A stretch of DNA of 9,795 bases from Collinsella sp. (GTDB taxonomy: Bacteria > Actinomycetota > Coriobacteriia > Coriobacteriales > Coriobacteriaceae): positions 1 to 9,795 of the forward strand of contig DXZV01000054.1 in assembly GCA_019419485.1 (NCBI GenBank), read 5' to 3'. Positions 1 to 6,610 of the stretch are shown here, piece after piece. Under the pieces are notes generated by a model. That model saw nothing but the letters and a program-made list of their open reading frames with translations. It was not told the DNA's origin and ran no database searches. Position 1 is the stretch's first letter; each line of letters starts with the position of its first letter. The position numbers and the translations under genes were made by a program.

Positions 1-74
1 ATGACCAGAAGGTCAATGCCGCCTTGTTTCAAGGCACCTTGCTCGCTCTGGCGGGCTTTCGCTGTCGTTGCCAT
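1..74 (-). CDS. Possible N-terminus of an unidentified leftward gene, cut by the window edge
   Basis: Reading leftward from an ATG at 72-74, the frame is open to the window edge and gives 24 residues starting MATTAKARQSEQGALKQGG and then IDLLV. An in-frame TAA lies at 99-101, and this ATG is the first start after it. A possible ribosome site, AAGGGA, lies about 11 bases upstream, which is a loose spacing. A basic, polar start followed by a hydrophobic run (IDLLV) would suit a membrane protein or a small enzyme, but the piece is too short to name a family. It would lie downstream of the HAD phosphatase in the same direction, separated from it by the repeat-rich gap. Chance openness over 74 bases is quite possible. 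Confidence 0.4.
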   Translation of the reverse strand, partial: MATTAKARQSEQGALKQGGIDLLV

Positions 75-143
75 AACAACGTCGTTCCCTTGGCTGGCTT
101 AAAGTGGCGCTTGTACCTGTGGCGTTGCCATCGCTGCCGAAGG

Positions 144-195
144 CGGCAGCTGGGGACGTTCCTTTTCTGCCGGCAGTTGGGGACACTCCTTGTGC
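144..195. repeat. Two tandem 25-27 bp units with a TGGGGAC core
   Basis: Unit one (144-170) and unit two (171-195) both begin CGGCAG, continue with a TGGGGAC core, then CCTT, and end in TGC. They abut directly. GGGGAC cores are typical of REP-like palindromes associated with Y1 (RAYT) transposases in other bacteria, so these may be remnants of that type. The resemblance is from memory of the motif and no transposase gene is in the window. Confidence 0.5.
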
Positions 196-215
196 CAGCG
201 TTGCATCGAGTGCTT

Positions 216-387
216 GGGAAACCGCGACCCGGTTTTTGGCCGAATAGTGGGTCGCATTTTCCGAATGGGGTGGGTTGCGGAAAGTGCGACCCGGAATATT
301 GCTCTGAAACGGGATGCGGTTTCCCTGATGCGTCTCAAACGGAAAGCGCATCCCATTCCGGAGCTCCAAAACGGGATGTGCTTTCCG
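216..387. repeat. Array of six 15-bp arms in alternating orientation, 62-bp period
   Basis: Arms lie at 216-230, 249-263, 278-292, 311-325, 340-354 and 373-387. In the forward sense the consensus is roughly GGGWYGCRBTTTCCS. Arms one, three and five are inverted relative to two, four and six. Start-to-start distances are 33, 29, 33, 29 and 33, so like-oriented arms are exactly 62 bp apart and the gaps alternate 18 and 14. Best pairings are 249-263 with 278-292 (14 of 15) and 340-354 with 373-387 (14 of 15). The first three arms share GGGTCGC, while the last three carry GGGATGC or GGGATGT. Gap sequences are not conserved. Any transcript could form several alternative hairpins. It is not a classic CRISPR, since repeats alternate in orientation and gaps are only 14-18 bases. 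Confidence 0.8.
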
Positions 388-428
388 CGTGGAAGAATTG
401 TCGCAGCTACGTTAAGCGGTGCTGCTCG

Positions 429-1097
429 TTACTCGCCCAGAATCAGCGCTGCGAGCTCGTCCTGGGTGTCCACCACGTAGTCGGCGCCGGCGGCTTCCAG
501 CTCTGCGCGGCCGCGGAAGCCCCAGCTGACACCGGCGCTCTTGAGGCCGGCGTTGTGACCGGTCAGAACATCGACATTGGAATCGCCCACATAGAGCGTG
601 GTTGCCGGGTCGGCGCCTAGCTCTTCCATCACATGCAGCGTAACAGGCGCCTCGGGCTTGGGAGGAAACGCATCGACGCGGCCCTGCACCAGCGCAAAGC
701 GCTCGGAACCAAAGTATTTTTCGATAAGCGGAGCGGCCGAAACATGGTCCTTGTTGGTGAGCACGGCAAGCTGCACGCCCGCGGCGCGCAGGCGGTCGAG
801 CATCTCGATCGTGCCGGCATAGGGAGCGGTGTGGTCCTCCTTGTGCTCGCCGTAATAGGCCCTAAACTCGGCAAGCGTCTGCTCAAACATGCGGCCGTCG
901 CCCGCATACTCGGCGGGCATAAAGCGCTCAACCAGCTTGAGCATGCCGTTTCCCACCTTATAGCGGTATTCGTCAACGGCAAACGTGGGCCAGCCGTGCA
1001 TCTCACAGGTATGGTTGCTGGCGGCTGCCAGGTCCTCAAGTGTGTTGAGGATAGTGCCGTCGAGGTCAAAAATCACATGGGAAAACGCTGCTGCCAT
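429..1097 (-). CDS. HAD-family hydrolase, phosphoglycolate phosphatase-like
   Basis: This 222-residue protein has the complete haloacid dehalogenase phosphatase signature. Motif I is FDLDGT with nucleophile D11 and acid D13, motif II is VLTNK with T114, motif III is the lysine K147 in PPKPEAP, and motif IV is GDSNVD with D172 and D176 as Mg ligands. Residues about 18-90 form the helical cap of the Gph-like C1 subfamily. Family members hydrolyse 2-phosphoglycolate or other small phosphate monoesters in the cytosol, but the substrate cannot be read from sequence. I chose the ATG at 1095-1097 because AGGAG sits five bases upstream; the frame extends 21 codons further to 1160 without a comparable site. 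It lies 103 bases downstream of hypE in the same direction. Gph-type phosphatases have no known role in hydrogenase maturation, so it may simply be a neighbour. Confidence 0.88.
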   Translation of the reverse strand: MAAAFSHVIFDLDGTILNTLEDLAAASNHTCEMHGWPTFAVDEYRYKVGNGMLKLVERFMPAEYAGDGRMFEQTLAEFRAYYGEHKEDHTAPYAGTIEMLDRLRAAGVQLAVLTNKDHVSAAPLIEKYFGSERFALVQGRVDAFPPKPEAPVTLHVMEELGADPATTLYVGDSNVDVLTGHNAGLKSAGVSWGFRGRAELEAAGADYVVDTQDELAALILGE

Positions 1098-1200
1098 GGG
1101 TGCTCCTGCCGCTTGAGTTGTAAAACGCACCCCATGATACTTGGCATGCGTGCCGGGCATGTTGGAATCTGAATATCTTTAATAGCCTGAGCCTTTGTCG

Positions 1201-2235
1201 TTAGCAAATCCTCGGCAGCTGCTCTCCTACGAGCATGTCGAGAATACGGGTCGATCCCCAGCCGGTGCGCACGCGCACGGCGGGGCGGGCGTCCTCGGCA
1301 AGCGGCAGCACGCGACCGATAATAGCGGCATTCTCGCCGTAGCGCGCGGCGCGCATGGCTGCCAGCGCGGCATCGGCCTGCTCGGCCGGCACCACGGCAA
1401 CCATCTTGCCCTCGTTTGCTACCTGCAGCACGTCATAGCCGAGCATCTCGCAGGCTGCCTGCACGTCGGGGCGCACAGGCACGGCATCCTCGTCGACCTC
1501 CATGGCAACGCCGCTGGCCTGGGCAAACTCATTGAGCGTGGACGCCAGGCCGCCGCGCGTGGGGTCGCGGAAGCAGCGTGTTTCGGGTGCTGCGGCAAGC
1601 ACATCGGCAATCAGGTGGTTGAGCGGCGCGGCATCGCTTTCGATGCTGCTCGAAAACGCCAAGCCCTCGCGTTGGCTCATGATGGCGATGCCGTGGTCGC
1701 CGAGTGTGCCCGACACCAGGATGACGTCGCCGGGCCGGCAGTTGGCACCGCTGAGCGTCACGCCTGCGGGCACCTCGCCTACGCCAGCGGTATTGATGTA
1801 GACGCCGTCGGCACCGCCACGCTCGACCACCTTGGTGTCGCCGGTGATAATCTTCACGCCTGCCTCATGTGCCGTTTCGGCCATGGTCTGCACAATCTGG
1901 CGCAGCTTGTCCATGGGATAGCCCTCTTCGAGGATAAAGCCGCACGACAGGTAGCGCACGTTAGCGCCCGAGGTCGCGACGTCGTTAACGGTTCCGCAAA
2001 CGGCAAGACGTCCGATGTTGCCACCGGGGAAGAACTGCGGCGAGACTACAAAGCTGTCGGTCGACATGGCGATGCGCCCGCTCGCGGGCAGCGCAGCGAC
2101 GCCGGCGTCGTTGCCCTCGAGCAGTTCGGGTGACCCAAAGGCATCCAAAAAGACCTCATCGATGATGCGTTTCATCATCTGGCCGCCAGAGCCGTGGCCC
2201 AACAGGACAGTGCTATCGGTGGCAGTACGGGACAT
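1201..2235 (-). CDS. hypE: HypE, [NiFe]-hydrogenase cyanide ligand synthesis (carbamoyl dehydratase)
   Basis: HypE accepts a carbamoyl group from HypF on its C-terminal cysteine and dehydrates it with ATP to a thiocyanate, which supplies CN to the iron carried by HypC-HypD. The 344-residue protein is full length and ends in the diagnostic PRIC, with C344 as the acceptor. Family motifs follow in order: GHGSGGQMMKR near the N-terminus, EGNDAG, STDSFVVSPQFFPGGNIGRL, CGTVNDVATSGA, ITGDTKVVERG in the PurM-like ATP-binding half, then RDPTRGGLASTLNE. The ATG at 2233-2235 has GGAG eight bases upstream. It follows hypD by 84 bases containing a small GC hairpin (2292-2313), and it is the last hyp gene of this cluster. 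Confidence 0.97.
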   Translation of the reverse strand: MSRTATDSTVLLGHGSGGQMMKRIIDEVFLDAFGSPELLEGNDAGVAALPASGRIAMSTDSFVVSPQFFPGGNIGRLAVCGTVNDVATSGANVRYLSCGFILEEGYPMDKLRQIVQTMAETAHEAGVKIITGDTKVVERGGADGVYINTAGVGEVPAGVTLSGANCRPGDVILVSGTLGDHGIAIMSQREGLAFSSSIESDAAPLNHLIADVLAAAPETRCFRDPTRGGLASTLNEFAQASGVAMEVDEDAVPVRPDVQAACEMLGYDVLQVANEGKMVAVVPAEQADAALAAMRAARYGENAAIIGRVLPLAEDARPAVRVRTGWGSTRILDMLVGEQLPRIC

Positions 2236-2291
2236 ATCGAAAACTCCAATCGAGGACGGAATTATATGGGTGAGGTGCAGCGTCGACCGGC

Positions 2292-2313
2292 CCGCCGTTC
2301 GTTAGAGCGGCGG
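2292..2313. other. Small GC-only hairpin between hypD and hypE
   Basis: CCGCCG (2292-2297) is the exact complement of CGGCGG (2308-2313), with a 10-base loop. No T run follows on either strand, so it does not look like an intrinsic terminator. It could pause transcription or protect the message between the two cistrons, or it could be a chance palindrome in GC-rich DNA. Confidence 0.35.
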
Positions 2314-2319
2314 AACCCA

Positions 2320-3438
2320 TTAGCCTCGGTAGCGGAAATATGCTGCACAGCTGCCCTCGGAACTCACCATGCAGGGGCCGATGGGATGCTCGGGTGTACA
2401 AGCGTGGCCGAACAGAGGGCAGTCGCTCGGCGTAATGGCTCCGCGCAACACGTCGCCGCAGCGGCACCCACGTGGCTCGACCGTCGGCTCGATGGGCACG
2501 TCAAAGCGCATGCTGGCATCAAAGTGCGAAAACTCGGGACGAATGACGAGGCCCGAGCCGGCAATCGGCCCCAGCCCGCGCCACGTGGTGTCGCGCGGCT
2601 CAAATACCTGCTCGACCAGCTGGCGCGCCACGGGATTGCCGTCTGCATTGACGCCACGGCGGTAGGCGTTGTCGATTGCGGGCCTGTGCTCGACAATCAT
2701 CTGGACCAGCATGCAGATGCCCTGCAAGATATCGACCGGCTCAAACCCGGTGACTACGCCGGGGGTCTCGAACTCATCGACCAAAAACCCAAAGGGTGCC
2801 AGGCCTGTGATGGTAGCGACGTGACCAGGCAGGATAAAGCCGTCGATGGTCGTCTCGGGGTCGTTGGAGATCGCACGCAGAGCCGGCGGCGTGGTCTTGT
2901 GAGCACAGTAGACCGAGAAGTTCTGGAGCCCGCGCGCGTCAGCCTCCAGGATAGCGGCGGCGATGGTGGGCGTCGTAGTCTCAAAGCCCACGCCCATAAA
3001 AATGACCGGACGATCGGGGTTTTGCTCGGCAATGTCGAGTGCGTCGAGCGGAGAGTAGACGATACGGATGTCGCGCCCTGCCGCCTTTTGTGCAGCGAGC
3101 GAGGTGGACGATCCGGGCACGCGCATCATGTCGCCAAAGGTGGTGATGATGGCGCCGTCTATGTTGGCGAGCGCGATTGCGTGGTCGATGTCGCGGTTGG
3201 CGGTAACGCAGACGGGGCAGCCCGGGCCGCTCAGCAGCTTGAGCCCGGCCGGCATAATGGAACGAAAGCCATAGCGGCCGATGTTCACGGTGTGCGTGCC
3301 GCAGACTTCCATAAGGTTGATGCTGCGGTTGCCGACAAGCTCATGAATACGATCGATGAGCTCGCGAGCCAGCTTGGGGTCGCGAAATGCCGAAAAGTCG
3401 ATACCGGAGCGAACCGGCTGCGCCGCCGCCACTAGCAT
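2320..3438 (-). CDS. hypD: HypD, iron-sulfur scaffold for Fe(CN)2CO assembly
   Basis: HypD forms a complex with HypC on which the Fe(CN)2CO moiety of [NiFe]-hydrogenase is assembled. It has a C-terminal [4Fe-4S] cluster and redox-active thiols. The 372-residue protein has EVCGTHT (C46), GPGCPVC (C74, C77), FGDMMRVPGS (102-110), GVGFETTTPT and the GHVATITG segment. The C-terminal cysteine-rich part contains CRCGDVLRG (C325, C327), C340, C347, C356 and C364. This covers the cysteines expected for the cluster and for iron binding. Its ATG overlaps the hypC stop by seven bases, indicating translational coupling and fitting the physical partnership of the two products. Length and motifs are ordinary for the family. 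Confidence 0.97.
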   Translation of the reverse strand: MLVAAAQPVRSGIDFSAFRDPKLARELIDRIHELVGNRSINLMEVCGTHTVNIGRYGFRSIMPAGLKLLSGPGCPVCVTANRDIDHAIALANIDGAIITTFGDMMRVPGSSTSLAAQKAAGRDIRIVYSPLDALDIAEQNPDRPVIFMGVGFETTTPTIAAAILEADARGLQNFSVYCAHKTTPPALRAISNDPETTIDGFILPGHVATITGLAPFGFLVDEFETPGVVTGFEPVDILQGICMLVQMIVEHRPAIDNAYRRGVNADGNPVARQLVEQVFEPRDTTWRGLGPIAGSGLVIRPEFSHFDASMRFDVPIEPTVEPRGCRCGDVLRGAITPSDCPLFGHACTPEHPIGPCMVSSEGSCAAYFRYRG

Positions 3439-3692
3439 GCCTCGGCCGGGTTGGTGGCGAGCTGGTCCTCTTCGGCCAGCTCGGCCATGGTATTGACGAG
3501 CTCGAGTGTCTCTTGGGCTTCCTGCTCGTCAACAATCTGAATGCCAAAGCCGGCGTGCACGAGAATATAGTCGCCTACCCGTGCCGTCGGCACGAGGCGC
3601 AACGAAACGGGGCGCTCGATGCCCATCATGTCGACGGTCGCCTTAAGGTCGTCGTCGCGTTTGACCACTTTACCGGGAACGGCAAGGCACAT
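3432..3692 (-). CDS. hypC: HypC/HupF hydrogenase maturation chaperone
   Basis: HypC is the small chaperone that carries iron from HypD to the immature hydrogenase large subunit. The 86-residue protein begins MCLAVPGKV, and C2 becomes N-terminal after methionine removal and is the residue that contacts iron and HypD. DMMG (21-24) and VGDYILVHAGFGIQIVDEQE are further hallmarks of the OB-fold. The C-terminal tail is acidic and ends in cysteine (C86), which is not part of the core fold. GGGGA lies about six bases upstream of the ATG. It overlaps hypD by seven bases and follows hypF after a 134-base spacer holding two small hairpins, so a promoter or processing site there is possible. Confidence 0.96.
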   Translation of the reverse strand: MCLAVPGKVVKRDDDLKATVDMMGIERPVSLRLVPTARVGDYILVHAGFGIQIVDEQEAQETLELVNTMAELAEEDQLATNPAEAC

Positions 3693-3826
3693 AATGTTCC
3701 CCTTTTATACGTTTTGCGCTGGATAGGCGCCTAATTATCCATCAGATGATGGTAACGCTCGCGGGAGTCACGAGCAAACGCGTTACACCTGTGAGACGGC
3801 TGGGCACAGTGGCGTGTGAGGGCGAG
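3693..3826 (-). promoter_or_regulatory. hypF-hypC spacer with two small hairpins
   Basis: This is the longest gap inside the hyp run. In the transcribed strand a stem-loop forms between 3752-3761 and 3771-3786: GTAACG with CGTTAC, then CTCG with CGAG, with a six-base bulge. A second has TGGATA at 3720-3725 and TATCCA at 3736-3741 with a 10-base loop. Neither is followed by a clear T run. They could be an attenuator, a processing site or part of a hypC leader. I see no convincing paired -35 and -10 boxes. Confidence 0.3.
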
Positions 3827-6508
3827 CTACTGCGATGCGATCTGCGCAAGACGAGCGCTTGCGACCGCCGCCTGACCGTAGGCGATGCAGCCGTCATTGA
3901 CGGGTACGGTGTGGGGGACAAGGACAGTAAGGCCTGCGCTTTTGAGCTCGCGGGTGAGGAGCTGGAGCAGAAGTCGGTTCATGAACACGCCGCCCGAGAG
4001 CGCGACGGTGTCGATGCCCTCACACGCGCAGATATCGCTGGCGACGCGTGCCGAGGAGCGCGCGACGGAGACATGGAAGTCGAGCGCGAGCCTGCCGGCG
4101 GGCGCTCCGGCTTCAATTCCCTCCAAAAGTGCCTCAAAAAGTGGGCTGGGGTCTAGGACGAAAGGGCTGTCCGAGGCAGCCCGGACAGTTAGTTCAGATA
4201 CGTATTTTTTAGAGCGGCTTTGGGTGGAAAAAGTCGTCTGTGAGGATTCCAAATGGGTCGATTTGGGGCCTGTGCCGGGCACGCTTGCTGTAAATAGGGT
4301 GTCCGGAGAGCCTATTTTGGCCAAATCTGAGGCAGACATGCCAGATAGGGGGTTAGTAGTTAATACGTATCTGAACAAACTGTCCAGCGACGTTGAGACG
4401 GATGCGGAGACGCCCACCTGATTGCCGGCGAAACGGCTGATTTCGCCGGCAAGCGCGCGCCAGGCGGCGGCCTCAAGCTCGATGGCGGGTTCACCCTCGT
4501 AGGTCGCCTGGCCGCAAATGCCCAGGATCGCGGCTGCGGCATCAAACAAGCGACCCATGCTGCTGGTGCGCGGGCTGTTGATGCCGCGCTCGATCATCGT
4601 TGCCGTCACGCTCCGTGTTTGCTCGTCTAGGTCGCCTAAGAGCCGCTCGGCCCCCGGGTGTTCGAGCAGTCCGAGCTCACTGAGCAAGGCGAAGGCGTTG
4701 CGGCGGGCGTCATGCACGGAGGCCGCCCCGCCGGGGAGCGCCCAGGTGCGCAAATGCGCGGCGCGCTCAAAGCTGCCAAGGCTGGCGACAAGAAACTCGC
4801 CGCCCCAAATGGTCCCATCGGTGCCGGCGCCGGTGCCGTCAAAGGCGATGCCAAGGACGCGCGCGTCGGTTGTAAGCTGGCCCGCGGCGATGGCCTCGGC
4901 CATTACGCTCGCGATATGCGCATGATGGTGCTGCACCTCGACGAGCGGCAGATTGTGCTCCCGTGCCTGCTCGCGCGCCCACTGGCTCGATAGATAGCTG
5001 GGGTGCAAATCGCAGGCCAAGGCGGCGGGCGCCAAGTCAAAGAGATCTTCCAAGCGCGTGCGCGCGGCGTTCCAGGCATCGAAGGTCTCGCCGTTTTCAA
5101 CATCGCCGATATGCTGCGACACAAAACAGGTTGCCTCGCCGTTCGTCCCTTCACGCGTGAGCGCAATCGTGGCCTTTTGTTGTGGCCCGCAGGCGAGCAC
5201 GCAGGACGGAGCGCCGTCGAGCGCCGGCAACGGCAGCGGCTGGGGTGCATATCCGCGAGCGCGGCGCACGGGCATAACGGCGCCGTCGACCACGCGCACC
5301 ACGGAGTCGTCGTAGCGCGAGAGAATCGCGCGGTCGTTGCCGAGCAGCGCGTCGGCAATGCCGGCGGCAACGAGGCGCTCCCAGGCAAGATCGTCATCGG
5401 TCTCGATGGGCTCTTCGCTCAGGTTTCCGCTGGTCATGACGAGCGCGTGCATACCGCGGGCTTCTGCCGCGGCAAGCAACAGATGCTGAAGCGGGGTGTA
5501 GGGGAGCATAACACCGAGCTCTGGAAGGTCGTGCGCGACGGACGGCGCGAGCGCGAGGGCGTCGGGGGAGCCGCCGCTCTCGCAAGCAGCACGTCGGCGC
5601 AGCAGCACAATGGGGCGAATGCTGCCGGCCAGCAAGCCGCGTGCAACGTCGTTGACATGGCACAGGCGTTCAGCGTCGGCAAGGTCGCGTACCATAACGG
5701 CAAGCGGTTTGTTGCTGCGGCGTTTGCGGCGGCGAAGCTCGGCTACCGCCTGCTCGTTGGAAGCGTCGCATGCCAAGTGAAATCCGCCCAGACCCTTGAT
5801 GGCGACGATACCGCCACCGGCCAGCAGCTCAACACAGCGGTCGATAATGGCGTCGCTGGTCTCGCGCGTGGTGCCGACGGCCGGCAACGCGGCGGCTTCG
5901 CCCGGCTCACCGCCCACGCTCGCTTCGCGCCACGTGATATGCGGCCCGCAATCAAAGCAGGCATCGGGCTGCGCGTGAAAACGCCGGTCGAGTGGGTCGG
6001 CATACTCCGCGGCACACTCAGGACACATGGGAAAACAATTCATCGACGTGGCCGCTCGGTCATAAGGCAGCGACCGGATGATGGTAAAGCGCGGTCCGCA
6101 GTTGGTACAGTTGATAAAAGGGTAGTGATAGCGCCGATCGGCGGGGTCGAACAACTCGCGCAGACAATCATCGCAGGTGGCGATATCGGGTGAGACGAGC
6201 GTCGTGTGCGCGGTCTGGTCCTGCGATGCTACGATGCGAAAACCCTGTTCATTGGCGGTATCCCAACCGTGGGCTGCCAGGTCCACAACCTCGACATACT
6301 CTACGCGGGCTGCCGCAGGCGCATGCTCAGAAAGCGCGGCAACAAAAGCATCGAGCGCATCGGCCGGAGCGTGCGCCTCGATATGCACGCCGTCGCCCGC
6401 GTTGAGCACCCATCCGCAAATGCCATGCGCCATGGCCTCGCGATACACAAACGGCCGCATGCCAACGCCCTGCACAATGCCCGTCACATGAATATGCACA
6501 TGCCGCAT
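3827..6508 (-). CDS. hypF: HypF carbamoyltransferase with an in-frame insertion
   Basis: HypF uses carbamoyl phosphate and ATP to make carbamoyl-adenylate and passes the carbamoyl group to the HypE cysteine, the first step of cyanide ligand synthesis. Four parts appear in order. An acylphosphatase domain covers residues 1-90 with VTGIVQGVGMRPFVYREA. Two C-x2-C-x18-C-x2-C zinc fingers follow (C112, C115, C134, C137 and C162, C165, C184, C187). A YrdC-like domain contains GGIVAIKGLGGFHLACDA and SNKPLAVMVRD. A Kae1-like domain contains VQHHHAHIASVMAE (525-538), FDGTGAGTDGTIWGGEF and LSGGVFMNRLL (837-847). The ATG at 6506-6508 has GAGGGG six bases upstream; a start nine codons earlier lacks this. 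At 893 residues it is well above the roughly 750-800 usual for the family. Residues about 708-776 are an insertion encoded by a palindrome-ended element (4183-4385), in a variable stretch between the conserved YEGEPAIELEA and SGGVFMN blocks. Confidence 0.96.
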   Translation of the reverse strand: MRHVHIHVTGIVQGVGMRPFVYREAMAHGICGWVLNAGDGVHIEAHAPADALDAFVAALSEHAPAAARVEYVEVVDLAAHGWDTANEQGFRIVASQDQTAHTTLVSPDIATCDDCLRELFDPADRRYHYPFINCTNCGPRFTIIRSLPYDRAATSMNCFPMCPECAAEYADPLDRRFHAQPDACFDCGPHITWREASVGGEPGEAAALPAVGTTRETSDAIIDRCVELLAGGGIVAIKGLGGFHLACDASNEQAVAELRRRKRRSNKPLAVMVRDLADAERLCHVNDVARGLLAGSIRPIVLLRRRAACESGGSPDALALAPSVAHDLPELGVMLPYTPLQHLLLAAAEARGMHALVMTSGNLSEEPIETDDDLAWERLVAAGIADALLGNDRAILSRYDDSVVRVVDGAVMPVRRARGYAPQPLPLPALDGAPSCVLACGPQQKATIALTREGTNGEATCFVSQHIGDVENGETFDAWNAARTRLEDLFDLAPAALACDLHPSYLSSQWAREQAREHNLPLVEVQHHHAHIASVMAEAIAAGQLTTDARVLGIAFDGTGAGTDGTIWGGEFLVASLGSFERAAHLRTWALPGGAASVHDARRNAFALLSELGLLEHPGAERLLGDLDEQTRSVTATMIERGINSPRTSSMGRLFDAAAAILGICGQATYEGEPAIELEAAAWRALAGEISRFAGNQVGVSASVSTSLDSLFRYVLTTNPLSGMSASDLAKIGSPDTLFTASVPGTGPKSTHLESSQTTFSTQSRSKKYVSELTVRAASDSPFVLDPSPLFEALLEGIEAGAPAGRLALDFHVSVARSSARVASDICACEGIDTVALSGGVFMNRLLLQLLTRELKSAGLTVLVPHTVPVNDGCIAYGQAAVASARLAQIASQ
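4183..4385. mobile_element. 203-bp element with 24-bp inverted ends inside hypF
   Basis: The left end at 4183-4206 (GGACAGTTAGTTCAGATACG then TATT) is the reverse complement of the right end at 4362-4385 with a single mismatch. The interior is more AT-rich than the surrounding hypF. It holds a 6-bp stem (CCAAAT at 4249-4254, ATTTGG at 4261-4266) and the 8-bp palindrome TTGGCCAA (4317-4324). On the hypF strand it is free of stops and gives about 68 residues rich in Ser and Thr, including SGMSASDLAKIGSPD and RSKKYVSELTV. It encodes no transposase, so if mobile it would depend on an enzyme supplied elsewhere. No obvious target-site duplication is visible at its edges. Confidence 0.7.
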
Positions 6509-6531
6509 GCGACACCCCTCATCAAAACCGA

Positions 6532-6602
6532 CCAAAAAGGGACAGGTTTATTTTGGTAGGTAAAACTTCTAAACCTGCCAAAACAAACCTGTCCCTTTTT
6601 GG
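6532..6602. terminator. Long hairpin between nikR and hypF, terminator-like or REP-like
   Basis: Arms 6532-6560 and 6574-6602 pair at 27 of 29 positions around a 13-base loop. Each arm carries a GGGACAGG core on one strand, and the outer end gives a T run on both strands, so it could terminate transcription in either direction. It starts 8 bases after the nikR stop and ends 23 bases before the hypF ATG. The right arm also contains its own palindrome, CCTGCCAAAA (6574-6583) with TTTTGGCAGG (6597-6606), allowing an alternative fold. The core resembles REP sequences linked to RAYT transposases, which is a comparison from memory. Confidence 0.75.
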
Positions 6603-6610
6603 CAGGTGCG

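Larger units (their letters stand above)
75..428. other. 354-base gene-free stretch rich in short repeats
   Basis: I find no credible gene between the HAD phosphatase stop and the possible start at 74. Open frames do cross it on both strands, but their products are low-complexity and match no family I recognise. The 62-bp repeat period found here is not a multiple of three, so no frame gives a repeated peptide, which argues against coding. The stretch holds two tandem 25-27 bp units (144-195) and an array of six alternating 15-bp arms (216-387), described separately. It would be transcribed as the 3' end of the phosphatase message if no terminator intervenes. I see no hairpin followed by a clear T run. 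Confidence 0.75.

Noticed and set aside
13..369. A 118-codon leftward open frame across the repeat array
   Set aside because: The 62-bp repeat period is not a multiple of three, the product resembles no protein I know, and no good ribosome site was seen. It also overlaps the possible start at 74 in another frame.
216..387. CRISPR array
   Set aside because: The repeats are only 15 bp, alternate in orientation and are separated by 14-18 bases, and no cas gene is near.
1098..1160. Upstream extension of the HAD phosphatase
   Set aside because: The downstream ATG at 1095-1097 has a well-spaced AGGAG and places the protein start directly before the conserved FDLDGT strand, as usual for the family.
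1195..2133. Long rightward open frame opposite hypE
   Set aside because: It is an antisense shadow caused by high GC at third codon positions; hypE is unmistakable on the other strand.
2194..3435. 413-codon rightward open frame opposite hypD
   Set aside because: It is antisense to the clearly identified hypD and lacks recognisable domains.
5003..6193. 396-codon rightward open frame opposite hypF
   Set aside because: It is antisense to the zinc-finger, YrdC-like and early Kae1-like parts of HypF, and its product is Ala/Arg/Gly-rich with no motifs.
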